The notes under the pieces: model-generated | Seen by the model: the letters and a program-made list of their open reading frames with translations, nothing else | Told to the model about the DNA's origin: nothing | The model's database searches: none | Shown: in pieces, positions 17,238 through 26,161 of the stretch | Layout of the letters: every line of letters begins with the position of its first letter | How positions within the stretch are numbered: the first letter of the stretch is position 1 | Source: Emcibacter sp. SYSU 3D8 | Lineage (GTDB): Bacteria > Pseudomonadota > Alphaproteobacteria > SMXS01 | Assembly: GCF_039655875.1 (NCBI RefSeq) | Contig: NZ_JBBYXK010000003.1 | Span: forward strand, 62,001-126,000 | Direction of reading: 5' to 3' | DNA: 64,000 nt | Translations under genes and position numbers: made by a program

Positions 17238-19562
17238 TTAGAAGTCATAGGTCAACGTCAGCCGGCCCGTCCGGCCATCGCCCTTGTACAGGAACGATCC
17301 CGAACGATAGACGGCGAGATAATAATCCTTGTTGCCGACATTGTTGATATTCAATCTCAACTCCAGATCGTCGGTGATCTGGTAGGTGGCGAACAGATCG
17401 AACACCGCGTAGCCCGGGACGGGAACCCGGTAACTGCCGTCCGCCGCATAGCTGGCCGCCGTGTCGGGCTGGCCGCCGAACCGCTTGCTCTCGTACTTGA
17501 CCGCACCGCCGAACGAGAATTTCTCGGTGAGCTGGTATTTCGCCTGCAGGACCGCCGAATATTTGGCGAAGTTGCTCAGTACCTTGCCCACATTGTCGGG
17601 CGTGGCGGACTTCAGCACCTTGCTGTCCATCAGGGTCAGGCCGCCCTGTACCGTCAGCGCGTCGGTGACATTGCCGGTGACGCCGAACTCGACGCCGCGC
17701 ACGCGGTTCTTGCCGGTGTTGAAGGTGCCAACCGAATCATAATCGGCGCCTTCCATGACGTCCGACTTGGTCGACTGGAACAGGGCGGCGGTCAGCAGCA
17801 GCCGCTCGTCCAGGATGTTCCACTTGGTGCCGACTTCTAGGTTGATGGAGCGCTCGGGCGCCGCGCCCGCAATGCTGCCGTTGTAGATCACCGTGCCGCC
17901 GTAACCGCTGTTGGTGCCAACGTCGGATTCGCCGCCGTTGATATCCGCAGCCGATGCGAAGCTGGCATAGAACATGCCGCCGCCGCCGACCTTGTAGGTC
18001 ACGCCCACGTGGCCGTTCCACAGCGAGTCCGAGTTCTTGTAGCGGTCCAGGGCCATCGTGCGGCTGTTCTGTGTGGCCAGATCAAAGTTGTAGGCATCGA
18101 AGCGGACGCCGGTGAACAGGGACAGCCGGTCGGTGAGGTCGAAGGTGTCCAGCAGATAGACGGCGATGGTCTCGACGCCCCAGTCCGAATCCCAGTTGCC
18201 CCGGGTGATCTCGCGGCCCAGCAATGTGTTCAGGCCGTTGACCGCGCCGCCGTCGGGACCGATCGCGCAGAAACTGTTGGGAGCGGTGGCGTTGCCCGTC
18301 ATGCAATTTGGCGAACCGGTATTGTTGACGTTGTAGACGCCGTTCAGAACCTTGTGGTTGGTGTATTCGACGCCGGCAATGAAGTCGTGCTTGCGGCCGA
18401 ACAGGTCCGCGTCCCAGAACAGGTTGGTCTGGTTGGCGAAATACTCCACGTCCTGCCAGCCCTGATGGGTGCTGAGCGTGGCGCTGGCATAATCGCCGTC
18501 CGGGTCCAGGGCCGTCGTGCCGCGCGCGCCGGTGACAACGTAGCCGTTGTCCGAGCGGCCATACCGCATCAGGTTCATGACGCGCAGGTCCGGACTGAAT
18601 GAATAGGCCAGACGCGCCGTGAAGGTGTCGACGTCGGACGACTGGAAATCCTGCTTCTGGGCGTAAACCGGCACGCCCTTGGTCGGCAGCATGTCGGTCA
18701 GGTAGCTGCCCAGATCCGGGTTGTCGTCGGCGCGCAGGCCGTAATAGTCCAGCGTCAGGGTCAGGTTGTCGTTCGGCGTGAACACGCCGGAAACCGCGAG
18801 CCCCTTGCGCTCCCGGTCGGCGGGACCGCGATCGGGAATTTCCTCGTAGGCGTAGAGCGCGTTGGCGCGCACGGCGAACTTCTCGCCGAACGAGTGGTTG
18901 ACGTCGACGGTGGCGCGCACGTGCTGGTCGGTGCCCAGACCGACGCCGATCTTGCCGAAGTCGAACGCATTGGTCGCCTGCTTGGTGATGGCGTTGATCG
19001 CGCCGCCCGACGTGCCGCGACCGGCAAAGCTGGAATTCGGCCCCTTGGAAATCTCGATCTGCTCGATGGCGAAGCTCTCGCGGATGGTCATGCCCGGGTC
19101 GCGCAAGCCGTCCACGAAGACGTCGCTGCGGGCTTCCTGGCCGCGGATGATGTAGCGGTCGCCGAAGGCATTGCCGTTTTCGCCGGTGCCGATGGTGATG
19201 CCAGGCTGCGCGTCCAGAATGCGGACCAGGTCGGTGTAGCCTGAATCGTCGATCTGCGACTTGGTCAGAACGGAAATGGTCTGGGGCGTTTCCGCCAGCG
19301 GGCGCGTGTGGCGTTCGTCGCCCGATGTCCGGGCCTTGTAGGGCACGCCCACCTCGGCGTTCGGGTTCGGATCGATGGCGGTGTCCTCGATCTTGACCGG
19401 CGCCAGCATTTTAACCGGCGCGTCCTGCGCGAGCGCCTGCTGCGGAATCAACATCGCCGCCGAAAGGCTCAGGGCACTGGCGGTGATCGAGGTGTTGCGC
19501 AGGCTTTTGGCCGGCAGTCGCCGTGAGGTGGATTTCGCAGTCTTGCTGCCTACAGCGTTCAT
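17238..19562 (-). CDS. TonB-dependent siderophore receptor, Fiu-like
   Basis: 774 residues. The long basic signal region ends QQALAQ. The plug domain has the TonB-box-side segment RPLAETPQTISVLTKSQIDD, the plug motif YIIRGQEARSDVFVDGLRD and IEISKGPNSSFAGRGTSGGAIN. The barrel ends in LTLTYDF with terminal Phe. This pattern is that of catecholate siderophore receptors. It is the first gene of the iron operon continuing through the FMN dehydrogenase, PiuC-like enzyme, tonB, exbB and exbD, and has a Fur-box-like promoter 55-80 bases upstream. Confidence 0.93.
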   Translation of the reverse strand: MNAVGSKTAKSTSRRLPAKSLRNTSITASALSLSAAMLIPQQALAQDAPVKMLAPVKIEDTAIDPNPNAEVGVPYKARTSGDERHTRPLAETPQTISVLTKSQIDDSGYTDLVRILDAQPGITIGTGENGNAFGDRYIIRGQEARSDVFVDGLRDPGMTIRESFAIEQIEISKGPNSSFAGRGTSGGAINAITKQATNAFDFGKIGVGLGTDQHVRATVDVNHSFGEKFAVRANALYAYEEIPDRGPADRERKGLAVSGVFTPNDNLTLTLDYYGLRADDNPDLGSYLTDMLPTKGVPVYAQKQDFQSSDVDTFTARLAYSFSPDLRVMNLMRYGRSDNGYVVTGARGTTALDPDGDYASATLSTHQGWQDVEYFANQTNLFWDADLFGRKHDFIAGVEYTNHKVLNGVYNVNNTGSPNCMTGNATAPNSFCAIGPDGGAVNGLNTLLGREITRGNWDSDWGVETIAVYLLDTFDLTDRLSLFTGVRFDAYNFDLATQNSRTMALDRYKNSDSLWNGHVGVTYKVGGGGMFYASFASAADINGGESDVGTNSGYGGTVIYNGSIAGAAPERSINLEVGTKWNILDERLLLTAALFQSTKSDVMEGADYDSVGTFNTGKNRVRGVEFGVTGNVTDALTVQGGLTLMDSKVLKSATPDNVGKVLSNFAKYSAVLQAKYQLTEKFSFGGAVKYESKRFGGQPDTAASYAADGSYRVPVPGYAVFDLFATYQITDDLELRLNINNVGNKDYYLAVYRSGSFLYKGDGRTGRLTLTYDF

Positions 19563-19613
19563 TGGTTTCCCTCCATGTGGATCGTGTTGTCGCCGCTGTG
19601 CGTTGCAAAAATC

Positions 19614-19641
19614 GTATAATACTTCTGATTATCATTCGCAA
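19614..19641 (-). promoter_or_regulatory. Promoter with Fur-box-like operator
   Basis: On the minus strand a -35-like TTGCGA (19641-19636) and -10-like TTATAC (19619-19614) are 16 bases apart. Between them lies AATGATAATCA (19636-19626), identical to 11 central bases of the Fur consensus. Repression by iron-loaded Fur would block the receptor operon; iron control is inference from the site and gene content. Confidence 0.7.
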
Positions 19642-19848
19642 CTACTGGCGGCGATAAATCGTCATAATTCTCAATCGCAACTGGACAGAGGGGGTTTCAG
19701 TGTCTCGGGGGACGACCAAGGCACCCGGGGCCGCTCGCCGGCGCCGCGGGATCATCTGCTGGGGTCGAAGCCAATTATGAACTAGCTTCGTGTCACGGGA
19801 GGCGATAGGGGAAGCCCCGATGCCGCCGTTCAATCAGGGAGGATATTC

Positions 19849-20628
19849 ATGGATCTGGGGATCAAGGGACGCAACGCCATCGTCAACGCCGCGTCCAAGG
19901 GACTGGGGCGGGCGTGTGCGTTCTCGCTGGCGCGTGAAGGCGTCAAGCTGACCATCTCGGCGCGGGGCGAGGAGGCGCTGCAGGCAACCGCCGCCGCTAT
20001 CCGCGCCGAAACCGGCGCGGACGTGACCGCCGTGGTCGCCGACGTGGCCACGGAAGCGGGCCGCGCTGCCGTGCTGGCCGCGTGCCCCGAGCCGGATATC
20101 CTGGTGAACAATTGCGGCGGTCCGAAAGCGGGCAATTTCCGCGACTGGACCCGCGACGACTGGATTGCCGCGCTCGATTCCAACATGCTGAGCGCCATCG
20201 AACTGATCAAGGCCACCGTCGATCCGATGATCGCCCGCAAGTTCGGCCGCATCGTCAATATCACGTCAGGCGCGGTGAAGTCGCCGATCGCGCCGCTCGG
20301 CCTGTCGAACGGCGCCCGCGCCGGCCTGACCGGCTTCGTCGCCGGCGTCTCGCGCCAGTTGGCCGAGCACAACGTCACCATCAACAATCTGCTGCCTGGC
20401 GCCTTCGATACCGACCGCATTCGCGTGCCGGTGCGCGCCATGGCCCAGCAGCAGGGCCGAAACGAGGACGACGTGATGGCGGGCATGCTCAGCACGATTC
20501 CCGCCCACCGGCTCGGTACGCCATACGAGTTCGGCGAAGCCTGTGCGTTCCTGTGCTCGGCGCAGGCGGGCTACTTCGTCGGCCAGAACCTGCTGATCGA
20601 CGGCGGGCAGTTCAACTCGACGATGTAG
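19849..20628 (+). CDS. Atypical SDR family protein lacking the YxxxK pair
   Basis: 259 residues, SDR fold. The cofactor loop reads NAASKGLGRA instead of TGxxxGIG, and where classical enzymes carry YxxxK this one has SNGAR, so both the catalytic Tyr and Lys are replaced. NNCGG replaces NNAG, while NITSG keeps the Ser region. The C-terminal LIDGGQFNSTM is normal. It may bind a nucleotide without classical reduction, or use a different acid-base set. A GGGAGG site precedes the ATG. It starts the accessory catabolic region, divergent from the iron operon. Confidence 0.85.
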   Translation: MDLGIKGRNAIVNAASKGLGRACAFSLAREGVKLTISARGEEALQATAAAIRAETGADVTAVVADVATEAGRAAVLAACPEPDILVNNCGGPKAGNFRDWTRDDWIAALDSNMLSAIELIKATVDPMIARKFGRIVNITSGAVKSPIAPLGLSNGARAGLTGFVAGVSRQLAEHNVTINNLLPGAFDTDRIRVPVRAMAQQQGRNEDDVMAGMLSTIPAHRLGTPYEFGEACAFLCSAQAGYFVGQNLLIDGGQFNSTM

Positions 20629-20633
20629 GCGAT

Positions 20634-20656
20634 CCGGCGCCCGATCCGGGCGCCGG
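20634..20656. terminator. Bidirectional hairpin between convergent genes
   Basis: Perfect 10-bp arms CCGGCGCCCG / CGGGCGCCGG with a 3-base loop, right after the stop of the atypical SDR and facing the convergent monooxygenase gene. There is no T-tract, so it may stabilise 3' ends rather than terminate on its own. Confidence 0.5.
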
Positions 20657-20677
20657 CGTCCACCGGGGCGCTGCGCC

Positions 20678-21034
20678 CTATGCGTCCTCGAAGAATTTCT
20701 GGCGGATCTTGCCGCCTGGTTCGTAGACCGAAGTGTTTCTGCCAACCTCGTACATCCGGTTCCAGGAACCGGTCGGCTTCAGCGGGCCGAAGATCTGGCG
20801 CATCTGGTCGTAATAATGATGCGCGAAATGGGCGTGCAGCGACGCGTGGTCCTCCCACAATTCGTGGATGGTGATGCGGTTGGGCACGCAGGGATCGGCG
20901 GCGAAGCAATATTCCAGGCAGCCCGGTTCCTCGGTGCGCGTCTTCAACTGCACGGGCGCGCACAGCCGGACGGCCTCGTCGCGCGTGGCCTCGTCTGCGA
21001 AATCGATGGTGGCGTGGATGATGACCTGCGGCAT
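20678..21034 (-). CDS. Antibiotic biosynthesis monooxygenase (ABM) domain protein
   Basis: 118 residues, one ferredoxin-like ABM domain. Typical features are VIIHATIDF at the start, EEPGCLEY, ITIHELWEDHASLHAHFAHHY. Members are cofactor-free monooxygenases or quinol oxygenases acting on small aromatic rings; several are only accessory. The start at 21034 follows a GGGGAG site and gives the conserved MPQVII opening. It is likely co-transcribed with the upstream beta-propeller gene, separated by about 100 bases. Confidence 0.82.
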   Translation of the reverse strand: MPQVIIHATIDFADEATRDEAVRLCAPVQLKTRTEEPGCLEYCFAADPCVPNRITIHELWEDHASLHAHFAHHYYDQMRQIFGPLKPTGSWNRMYEVGRNTSVYEPGGKIRQKFFEDA

Positions 21035-21138
21035 GTGAACTCCCCGTGTTTTCTTGCGACTGAGTGGATTAAGCGAGCGGCGGACCCGCGCGCAAGAGTT
21101 TTGCGCGGAAATCCGCCGACGCCATGAAATGCGGTCGT

Positions 21139-22167
21139 CTAGGCGTGCTCGGACACTGGCTTGCGGGCAGTTGACGCCTCGTCCACCGGGTCGCGGGTCC
21201 AGCGGTTGTGTGACGGGCCTTCCCGGCCGCGTGCGGCGCCCTTGTGCTCGGGATAGACCGTGGCGGTGTAGAAGTCGCCGTGGTCGTCCACCGCCAGCTG
21301 GTGAATGTAGATCGCCAGGTTCTCGTGCCGCTCGAGGATTTCGAAGGTGGTGGCGTCCATCACCACCAGGTCGTGATACTCGTCGCTGGCATAAATGCGG
21401 TTGCCCTTCACCAGGATGCTGAGCGGGGTGATGTGGGTCCATTCCTCGAGGAAGTTGCCGTCCGGGTCGAACACCTGGATGCGGCTCTTGCGATCGGGGT
21501 CCTTTTCGCGGCGTTCCTCGGCGATCTGGCCGGGGACGGTCATGTAGGCATGCATGTCGCCGCCGCGGAAGTCGACGACCAGCAGCCGGCCGTCGGGCGT
21601 CTGCGCCACGGCATGGGGCGAGTTGAATTGTCCCGGCGCATTGCCCCAGCCGCCGATCTCCTTGATGTACTCGCCTTCGGGCGTGAACCAGATCATGCGG
21701 GCGTTCCAGTAACCGTCGGTGACGACGATGTTGCCGTTCTTCTGCACCTCGACGCCGGTGGGACCGTTGAACTCGTACGGTCCCTTGCCCGGCTTTCCCA
21801 GGGTGCCCAGGCTCAGCACCAGCTGGCCGTCCTTGGTGTACTTCTTGACCATGTGGCCGTCGCGGTCGACGGTCCAGATGTGGCCGTCGATGAAATAGAT
21901 GGTGTGCGCGCCCAGCGCGAAACCCGGCTCGTCGGATGGGCCCCACTTGCCCAGATAGTTGCCGTCCCGGTCGAACATCGAGACGCTGCTCTTGCCCATC
22001 TTGGCGCTCATCGCCAGCGGGTGGGCGGCCCAGTGCTCAAGATCACGGGTGAACAGGTAGATGATCCCGTCGTCGTCGACGGTGACGCCCGAGCCCATCT
22101 CGAAGACCATGTCCTCGGGATATTTCGGCCATTCCGGCACCCGCCGGTAGTATTTGTTGTCGCTCAT
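21139..22167 (-). CDS. NHL-repeat six-bladed beta-propeller protein
   Basis: 342 residues with repeating NHL-type blades: VTVDDDGIIYLFTRD, SVSMFDRDGNYLGKWG, HIWTVDRDGHMVKKY, GVEVQKNGNIVVTDG, and AVAQTPDGRLLVVD among them. Blades end in the typical DxDGN(F/Y)L...W pattern. No signal peptide is evident, so it is probably cytoplasmic. Similar propellers (peptidyl-amidoglycolate lyase-like or lactonase-like) occur in catabolic clusters. The ATG at 22167 is chosen over one 9 codons earlier by ribosome site spacing. Exact role unknown. Confidence 0.82.
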   Translation of the reverse strand: MSDNKYYRRVPEWPKYPEDMVFEMGSGVTVDDDGIIYLFTRDLEHWAAHPLAMSAKMGKSSVSMFDRDGNYLGKWGPSDEPGFALGAHTIYFIDGHIWTVDRDGHMVKKYTKDGQLVLSLGTLGKPGKGPYEFNGPTGVEVQKNGNIVVTDGYWNARMIWFTPEGEYIKEIGGWGNAPGQFNSPHAVAQTPDGRLLVVDFRGGDMHAYMTVPGQIAEERREKDPDRKSRIQVFDPDGNFLEEWTHITPLSILVKGNRIYASDEYHDLVVMDATTFEILERHENLAIYIHQLAVDDHGDFYTATVYPEHKGAARGREGPSHNRWTRDPVDEASTARKPVSEHA

Positions 22168-22438
22168 GTCATTTCCCCGTTTTTCCGATGTCACTGTAGC
22201 GTGTCAGCCCATTCGCCGACAGCCGCCGCATCATCGGTGCTGAATACCTTTGCGGCGCTCGAGACGCCATCCTCCGGCGGCCTGGTCGTCGAAGGCCCGC
22301 GGCAGCGAAAGCAATTGTGCAACGGTGCCGAATTTATGCGCAGTAAGCCGCTCAGGCAACAGGCGCTGTTCAGCACGCGTTGACATCCGCCGCCGCCATG
22401 CCGATGCTCCGCAGGGCAATTCAGGGAGGATGCTTCTC

Positions 22439-22810
22439 ATGGCCATGATCAGCTACTGCACAGTCGGGTCGAACCGTCTGGAAGACGCCAAGGCGTTCTA
22501 CGACGCATTGCTTGCAACCATCGGCATGAAGCCGCGATTCGAGCATCCGTCTGGCGGGAGGCTCTATTCGGGCGATGCCGGCATGTTCGGCGTGCTGGGA
22601 CCGTTCGACAAGCAGCCGGCCACGGTCGGCAACGGCTCCATGGTGGGCTTCAGCCTCGATACGCCGGAAGAGGTGGCGGCGTTCCACGCCAAGGCGCTCG
22701 AACTCGGCGCGACCACGGACGGCGATCCCGGCGAACGTGCGCCCGGCGCCTATTTCGCCTATTTCCGCGACCTCGACGGCAACAAGCTCTGCGCCTACAA
22801 GTTCGGCTAG
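22439..22810 (+). CDS. VOC (glyoxalase-like) family protein
   Basis: 123 residues, one vicinal-oxygen-chelate module pair: MAMISYCTVGSNRLEDAKAF at the start, then the strand-turn DGDPGERAPGAYFAYFRDLDGNKLCAYKFG at the end, typical of YCII/glyoxalase-like proteins. The start is set by GGGAGG 9 bases upstream. These proteins bind divalent metals in catabolic dioxygenases, isomerases or thiol transferases, or act in resistance. It is followed closely by a cyclase-family gene (19-base gap), implying co-transcription. Confidence 0.85.
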   Translation: MAMISYCTVGSNRLEDAKAFYDALLATIGMKPRFEHPSGGRLYSGDAGMFGVLGPFDKQPATVGNGSMVGFSLDTPEEVAAFHAKALELGATTDGDPGERAPGAYFAYFRDLDGNKLCAYKFG

Positions 22811-22829
22811 CCGTCCAGCGGAATTCGGG

Positions 22830-23765
22830 ATGAGCCGCGCGGATTTCGACAGGTTGGCGGAGCGGCTGCGCAACTGGGGCCGTTGGGGCGACGACGACCA
22901 GCGCGGCACGCTCAATCACATCGGACCGGAGACGCTGAAGAACGCCGCGGCGACGGTGCAGTCCGGCAAGCTGTTCAGTCTGGGCCTGAATTTCGACAGG
23001 GACGGGCCGCAACTGGGCGCCGGCCGGTTCAATCCCAGGCTTTATCCCACCGATCTGTTCACCCCGCTCAATCCGGCCCATCCCAGCGCCGTCTATTCGG
23101 ACGATGTCATTCACATGCCGCTGCAGGCAGCGACCCAGTGGGACGCGCTCTCCCATGTCCACTATGACGGTGTGCTCTACAACAACTGCAAGGCGTGCGA
23201 CACGTTGAGCACCAAGGGTGCGTCGCGGCTGGGCATCGAGCACCTGGCTGCACCGGGCATCATGTCGCGCGGCGTCCTGCTCGACATCCTTCGCCTGAAA
23301 CGCGCCGACCGGCTGCCGGACGATTACGCCATTACCGTGGACGACCTCAATGCCGCCTGCGCGGCGCAGGGCGTGACGATGATGACCGGCGACATCGTCC
23401 TTGTTCGCACCGGGCACATCCAGCGCTTCACGCTTGAGCGCGACCGGTCGGCGTTCAACGGCACCCAGCCGGGCCTCAGCCCCGCCTGCGCCGAATGGGT
23501 GCATGACCATTCGCTGGCGGCGGTCTGCGCCGACAATCTGGCCGTGGAGGTCATGACGCCGCAGGCCTGGCAGTCGGACATGCCGCTCGCCTTCCACATG
23601 CTCTGCTTGCGCGACATGGGCTGCCCGCTGGGCGAGCTGTTCAACCTGGACGCGCTTGCCGCCGATTGCGCGCAGGACGGCCGCTACAGCTTTCTGTTGT
23701 CGGCGCCGCCGATTCCCTTCACCAATGCCGTCGGCTCGCCGGTCAACCCGCTGGCGTTGAAGTAG
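22830..23765 (+). CDS. Cyclase family protein (kynurenine formamidase-like)
   Basis: 311 residues, the PF04199 fold. The metal-binding region reads TQWDALSHVHYDG, a variant of the HxGTHxDxxxH motif, and the C-terminal half has MMTGDIVLVRTGH and DNLAVEV. The family includes Mn/Zn amidohydrolases such as kynurenine formamidase and isatin hydrolase. It follows the VOC gene by 19 bases. An aryl amide or lactone substrate is plausible given the neighbouring monooxygenase genes, but no substrate can be named. Confidence 0.85.
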   Translation: MSRADFDRLAERLRNWGRWGDDDQRGTLNHIGPETLKNAAATVQSGKLFSLGLNFDRDGPQLGAGRFNPRLYPTDLFTPLNPAHPSAVYSDDVIHMPLQAATQWDALSHVHYDGVLYNNCKACDTLSTKGASRLGIEHLAAPGIMSRGVLLDILRLKRADRLPDDYAITVDDLNAACAAQGVTMMTGDIVLVRTGHIQRFTLERDRSAFNGTQPGLSPACAEWVHDHSLAAVCADNLAVEVMTPQAWQSDMPLAFHMLCLRDMGCPLGELFNLDALAADCAQDGRYSFLLSAPPIPFTNAVGSPVNPLALK

Positions 23766-23924
23766 CGCGCGGGCCGTGCAGCGTGCACAGGCTGCATGTC
23801 CAGGTCGACCGATAGCAGCTTGAGGGAATTCCAGCGGCCGCATAGGGTCACTGGGCTTTCTTGCCGTGATTTCCACCTGCACCCCACCCGGCGCGCATAT
23901 TTCGGGCTTTTGTAAGGGTATTCA

Positions 23925-24887
23925 ATGGCTTCTGGTCTCGCCGCTCTGCTGGACGACATCGCTGGCATCGCCAAGCTTGCTGCAGCCTCCATCGACGACA
24001 TCGGCGCCGCCGCCAGCAAGGCGGGCAGCAAGGCCGTTGGCGTGGTGGTCGACGACACCGCCGTAACCCCGGCCTACGCGACGGGATTCACCCCCGACCG
24101 CGAGTTGCCGATCATCTGGAAGATCGCGCGCGGGTCGTTGCGCAACAAGCTGCTGTTCCTGCTGCCGGGCGCGGTGGCGCTCAGCGCGTTCGCGCCCTGG
24201 GCGGTAACGCCGCTGCTGATGATCGGCGGCGCCTATCTGTGCTTCGAGGCGGCCGAGAAGATCATCGAGGCTTTCGGCCACCACGGCGACGTTGAGGAAC
24301 TCGAGGATCTGGCGCTCAGTTCCGCCGAGCTGGAGGCCGAGAAGGTCGCGGGCGCGATCCGGACGGACTTCATTCTGTCGGCTGAAATCATGGCCATCGC
24401 CCTCTCCAGCGTGGCGGACAAGTCACTGGCGGTCCAGGCGGCCGCGCTGGCGGTCGTCGGCGTCGCGCTTACCGTGGTGGTCTATGGCGCCGTCGGCTTC
24501 ATCGTGAAGATGGACGATATCGGGCTGCACCTGTCGCAGCGCGGTCATCCGTTGATGCGCTGGACAGGCCGGATGCTGCTGAAGGCCATGCCGCCGCTGC
24601 TGACCGGCCTGACGATCGTGGGTACCGCCGCCATGTTGTGGGTCGGCGGCGGCATCATCGTTCACGGCCTCGAGCATTTCCACCTGGAGGCCATTCCCCA
24701 TCTGGTGCACCAATTCTCTGATTGGGCGGGCGGGGTCCCCGGAGTTGGCGCCGTTACCGGATGGACCGCCTTTGCGCTCGGCTCTGCCATGGTCGGTTTC
24801 GTCATCGGCTGCGTCATCGTCGGCGCGATGCACGTCCTGCCGCGCCGCTCGAAGGGCAAGGATATGCCGCCGCCGACCGCTGCCTGA
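23925..24887 (+). CDS. DUF808 inner-membrane protein, YedI-like
   Basis: 320 residues, clear DUF808 pattern: GLAALLDDIAGIAKLAAASI at the start, AVGVVVDDTAVTPAYATGF, and several membrane helices (LLFLLPGAVALSAFAPWAVTP, AALAVVGVALTVVVYGAVGF, GLTIVGTAAMLWVGGGIIVHG, FALGSAMVGFVIGCVIV). Function is unknown across the family. It stands alone after the cyclase gene and is convergent with an NTF2-like gene. Confidence 0.92.
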   Translation: MASGLAALLDDIAGIAKLAAASIDDIGAAASKAGSKAVGVVVDDTAVTPAYATGFTPDRELPIIWKIARGSLRNKLLFLLPGAVALSAFAPWAVTPLLMIGGAYLCFEAAEKIIEAFGHHGDVEELEDLALSSAELEAEKVAGAIRTDFILSAEIMAIALSSVADKSLAVQAAALAVVGVALTVVVYGAVGFIVKMDDIGLHLSQRGHPLMRWTGRMLLKAMPPLLTGLTIVGTAAMLWVGGGIIVHGLEHFHLEAIPHLVHQFSDWAGGVPGVGAVTGWTAFALGSAMVGFVIGCVIVGAMHVLPRRSKGKDMPPPTAA

Positions 24888-24919
24888 GACTGGACGCGGC
24901 GCCGGGGCTGGCGGCCGAC

Positions 24920-25612
24920 CTAATCGCCGTAAACGTCCTTCCGGCGGTAGACAAAATCTTCCCTGCTCTGGTACGAGCGCAGCTCGGGCGGCACCCGGGC
25001 ATAACTCAGCGGCGAGGGCGGCTCCAGACGCTCCCAGTCGGTGGTCGCTGTGCGGCGGGCGATCTTCCAGACGCCGTTGCGTTTTTCCATCCGGTCCATG
25101 TAACGGCCGCTCACGAACAGATCCATCTGGGTCTCATAGGCGTCCGATCCGGCCTTCGGGTCGCCTTTGGCCCGCATGCGGTGGTAGGCGGTGAAATAGG
25201 CCTCGGTGTAGGCCACGTCGCCATGCACCTCGACGAAGATATTGCCGAGCTGGTGATGGGTGCGGGTCATCCGCGTCAGCGCCTGCAGGGCATAGGCGAC
25301 GAAGTCGCCGGGCTTGCCGGGCTCGGATTTGGCGGCGGGGTCCGAACTCGGGCCCTTGAAGCCGTGATTGTGCTGCGAATCCGGATGGAACACCGAACGA
25401 AGCAACGGCTCGTCCAGATGATCGAGGGCCCGGCAATAGGTCATCATCACTTCGGCGATGGCCTGCTTGTCGAGCAACTCCTGCAACGCCTGCGCGCTGG
25501 GCGCTGCGGCGCCGGATGCCTGTTCGGCCCGCGCCGCCGGCATCGCCGCAAGTCCCGTGAGGGCGCACGTCATGGCGATCATTCTTGCGTAGCTGCCGAG
25601 TCTCCGGTTCAT
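24920..25612 (-). CDS. Exported NTF2/SnoaL-like protein
   Basis: 230 residues. The signal peptide (MNRRLGSYARMIAMTCALTG ... PAARAE) is followed by a SnoaL-like alpha+beta cone: ALDHLDEPLLRSVFHPDS, HHQLGNIFVEVHGDVAYTEAYF, YMDRMEKRNGVWKIARRTAT. The start at 25612 follows a GGGGAGG site. It is a clear paralogue of the cytoplasmic NTF2-like protein at 30927-31490, but this copy carries an export signal. Family members include isomerases, dehydratases and small subunits of ring oxygenases; no activity can be assigned. Confidence 0.83.
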   Translation of the reverse strand: MNRRLGSYARMIAMTCALTGLAAMPAARAEQASGAAAPSAQALQELLDKQAIAEVMMTYCRALDHLDEPLLRSVFHPDSQHNHGFKGPSSDPAAKSEPGKPGDFVAYALQALTRMTRTHHQLGNIFVEVHGDVAYTEAYFTAYHRMRAKGDPKAGSDAYETQMDLFVSGRYMDRMEKRNGVWKIARRTATTDWERLEPPSPLSYARVPPELRSYQSREDFVYRRKDVYGD

Positions 25613-25890
25613 CGTGCTGTCCTCCCCAATCGATGTGCGAGCAACTTTGCAGCAATCTGTCCGATACCGCCAGCGCCCGGCTCGCTGATGAACACGCCGC
25701 ATTTTTCAGGCCATCCGGCATGAGCGGGCCGCATGGCTTCGGTCATGTGGGCGTCGATTTCTTTTTCGCCTCCAGCGGCGTCATCATCACCTGAGTGCAT
25801 TTCGGCGAGATCGGGAATGCGCGGGCAGTTCCCCGACGGTGGTCGGCGCGCGGCGTTGACACGGCCCGGTCGCCGGCGCCAGATTGCGAC

Positions 25891-26067
25891 ATGACCAACG
25901 TTGTCAATCTCAGGCAGGCTCGCAAGGCCCGGACCCGTACCGAAGCCGAGGCGAAAGCCGCCGCCAACCGCGTTCTGCACGGCCGGACCAAGGTGCAGAA
26001 GCAGGCGGGGAAGGCCGAAGCCCAGAAGCTCGCGCGGATGCTGGACGGCATCAAACGAGACGAATGA
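25891..26067 (+). CDS. Small DUF4169-like protein
   Basis: 58 residues, very basic and helical: MTNVVNLRQARKARTRTEAE followed by alternating Ala/Lys/Arg up to LARMLDGIKRDE. The V-V-N-L-R-Q-A-R-K start is the DUF4169 signature, a small alphaproteobacterial family of unknown function. The start at 25891 is chosen for this conserved opening. It lies alone, 94 bases before the ABC transporter gene. Confidence 0.75.
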   Translation: MTNVVNLRQARKARTRTEAEAKAAANRVLHGRTKVQKQAGKAEAQKLARMLDGIKRDE

Positions 26068-26161
26068 CCGCGCGCCGCCGTCAAATCTTCAATTGAACCG
26101 ATCGTTTGGTTGCCGGTACAACCATTGGGGAGTGGGGCTGGAGCGCTGGGGGGCGTGACAC

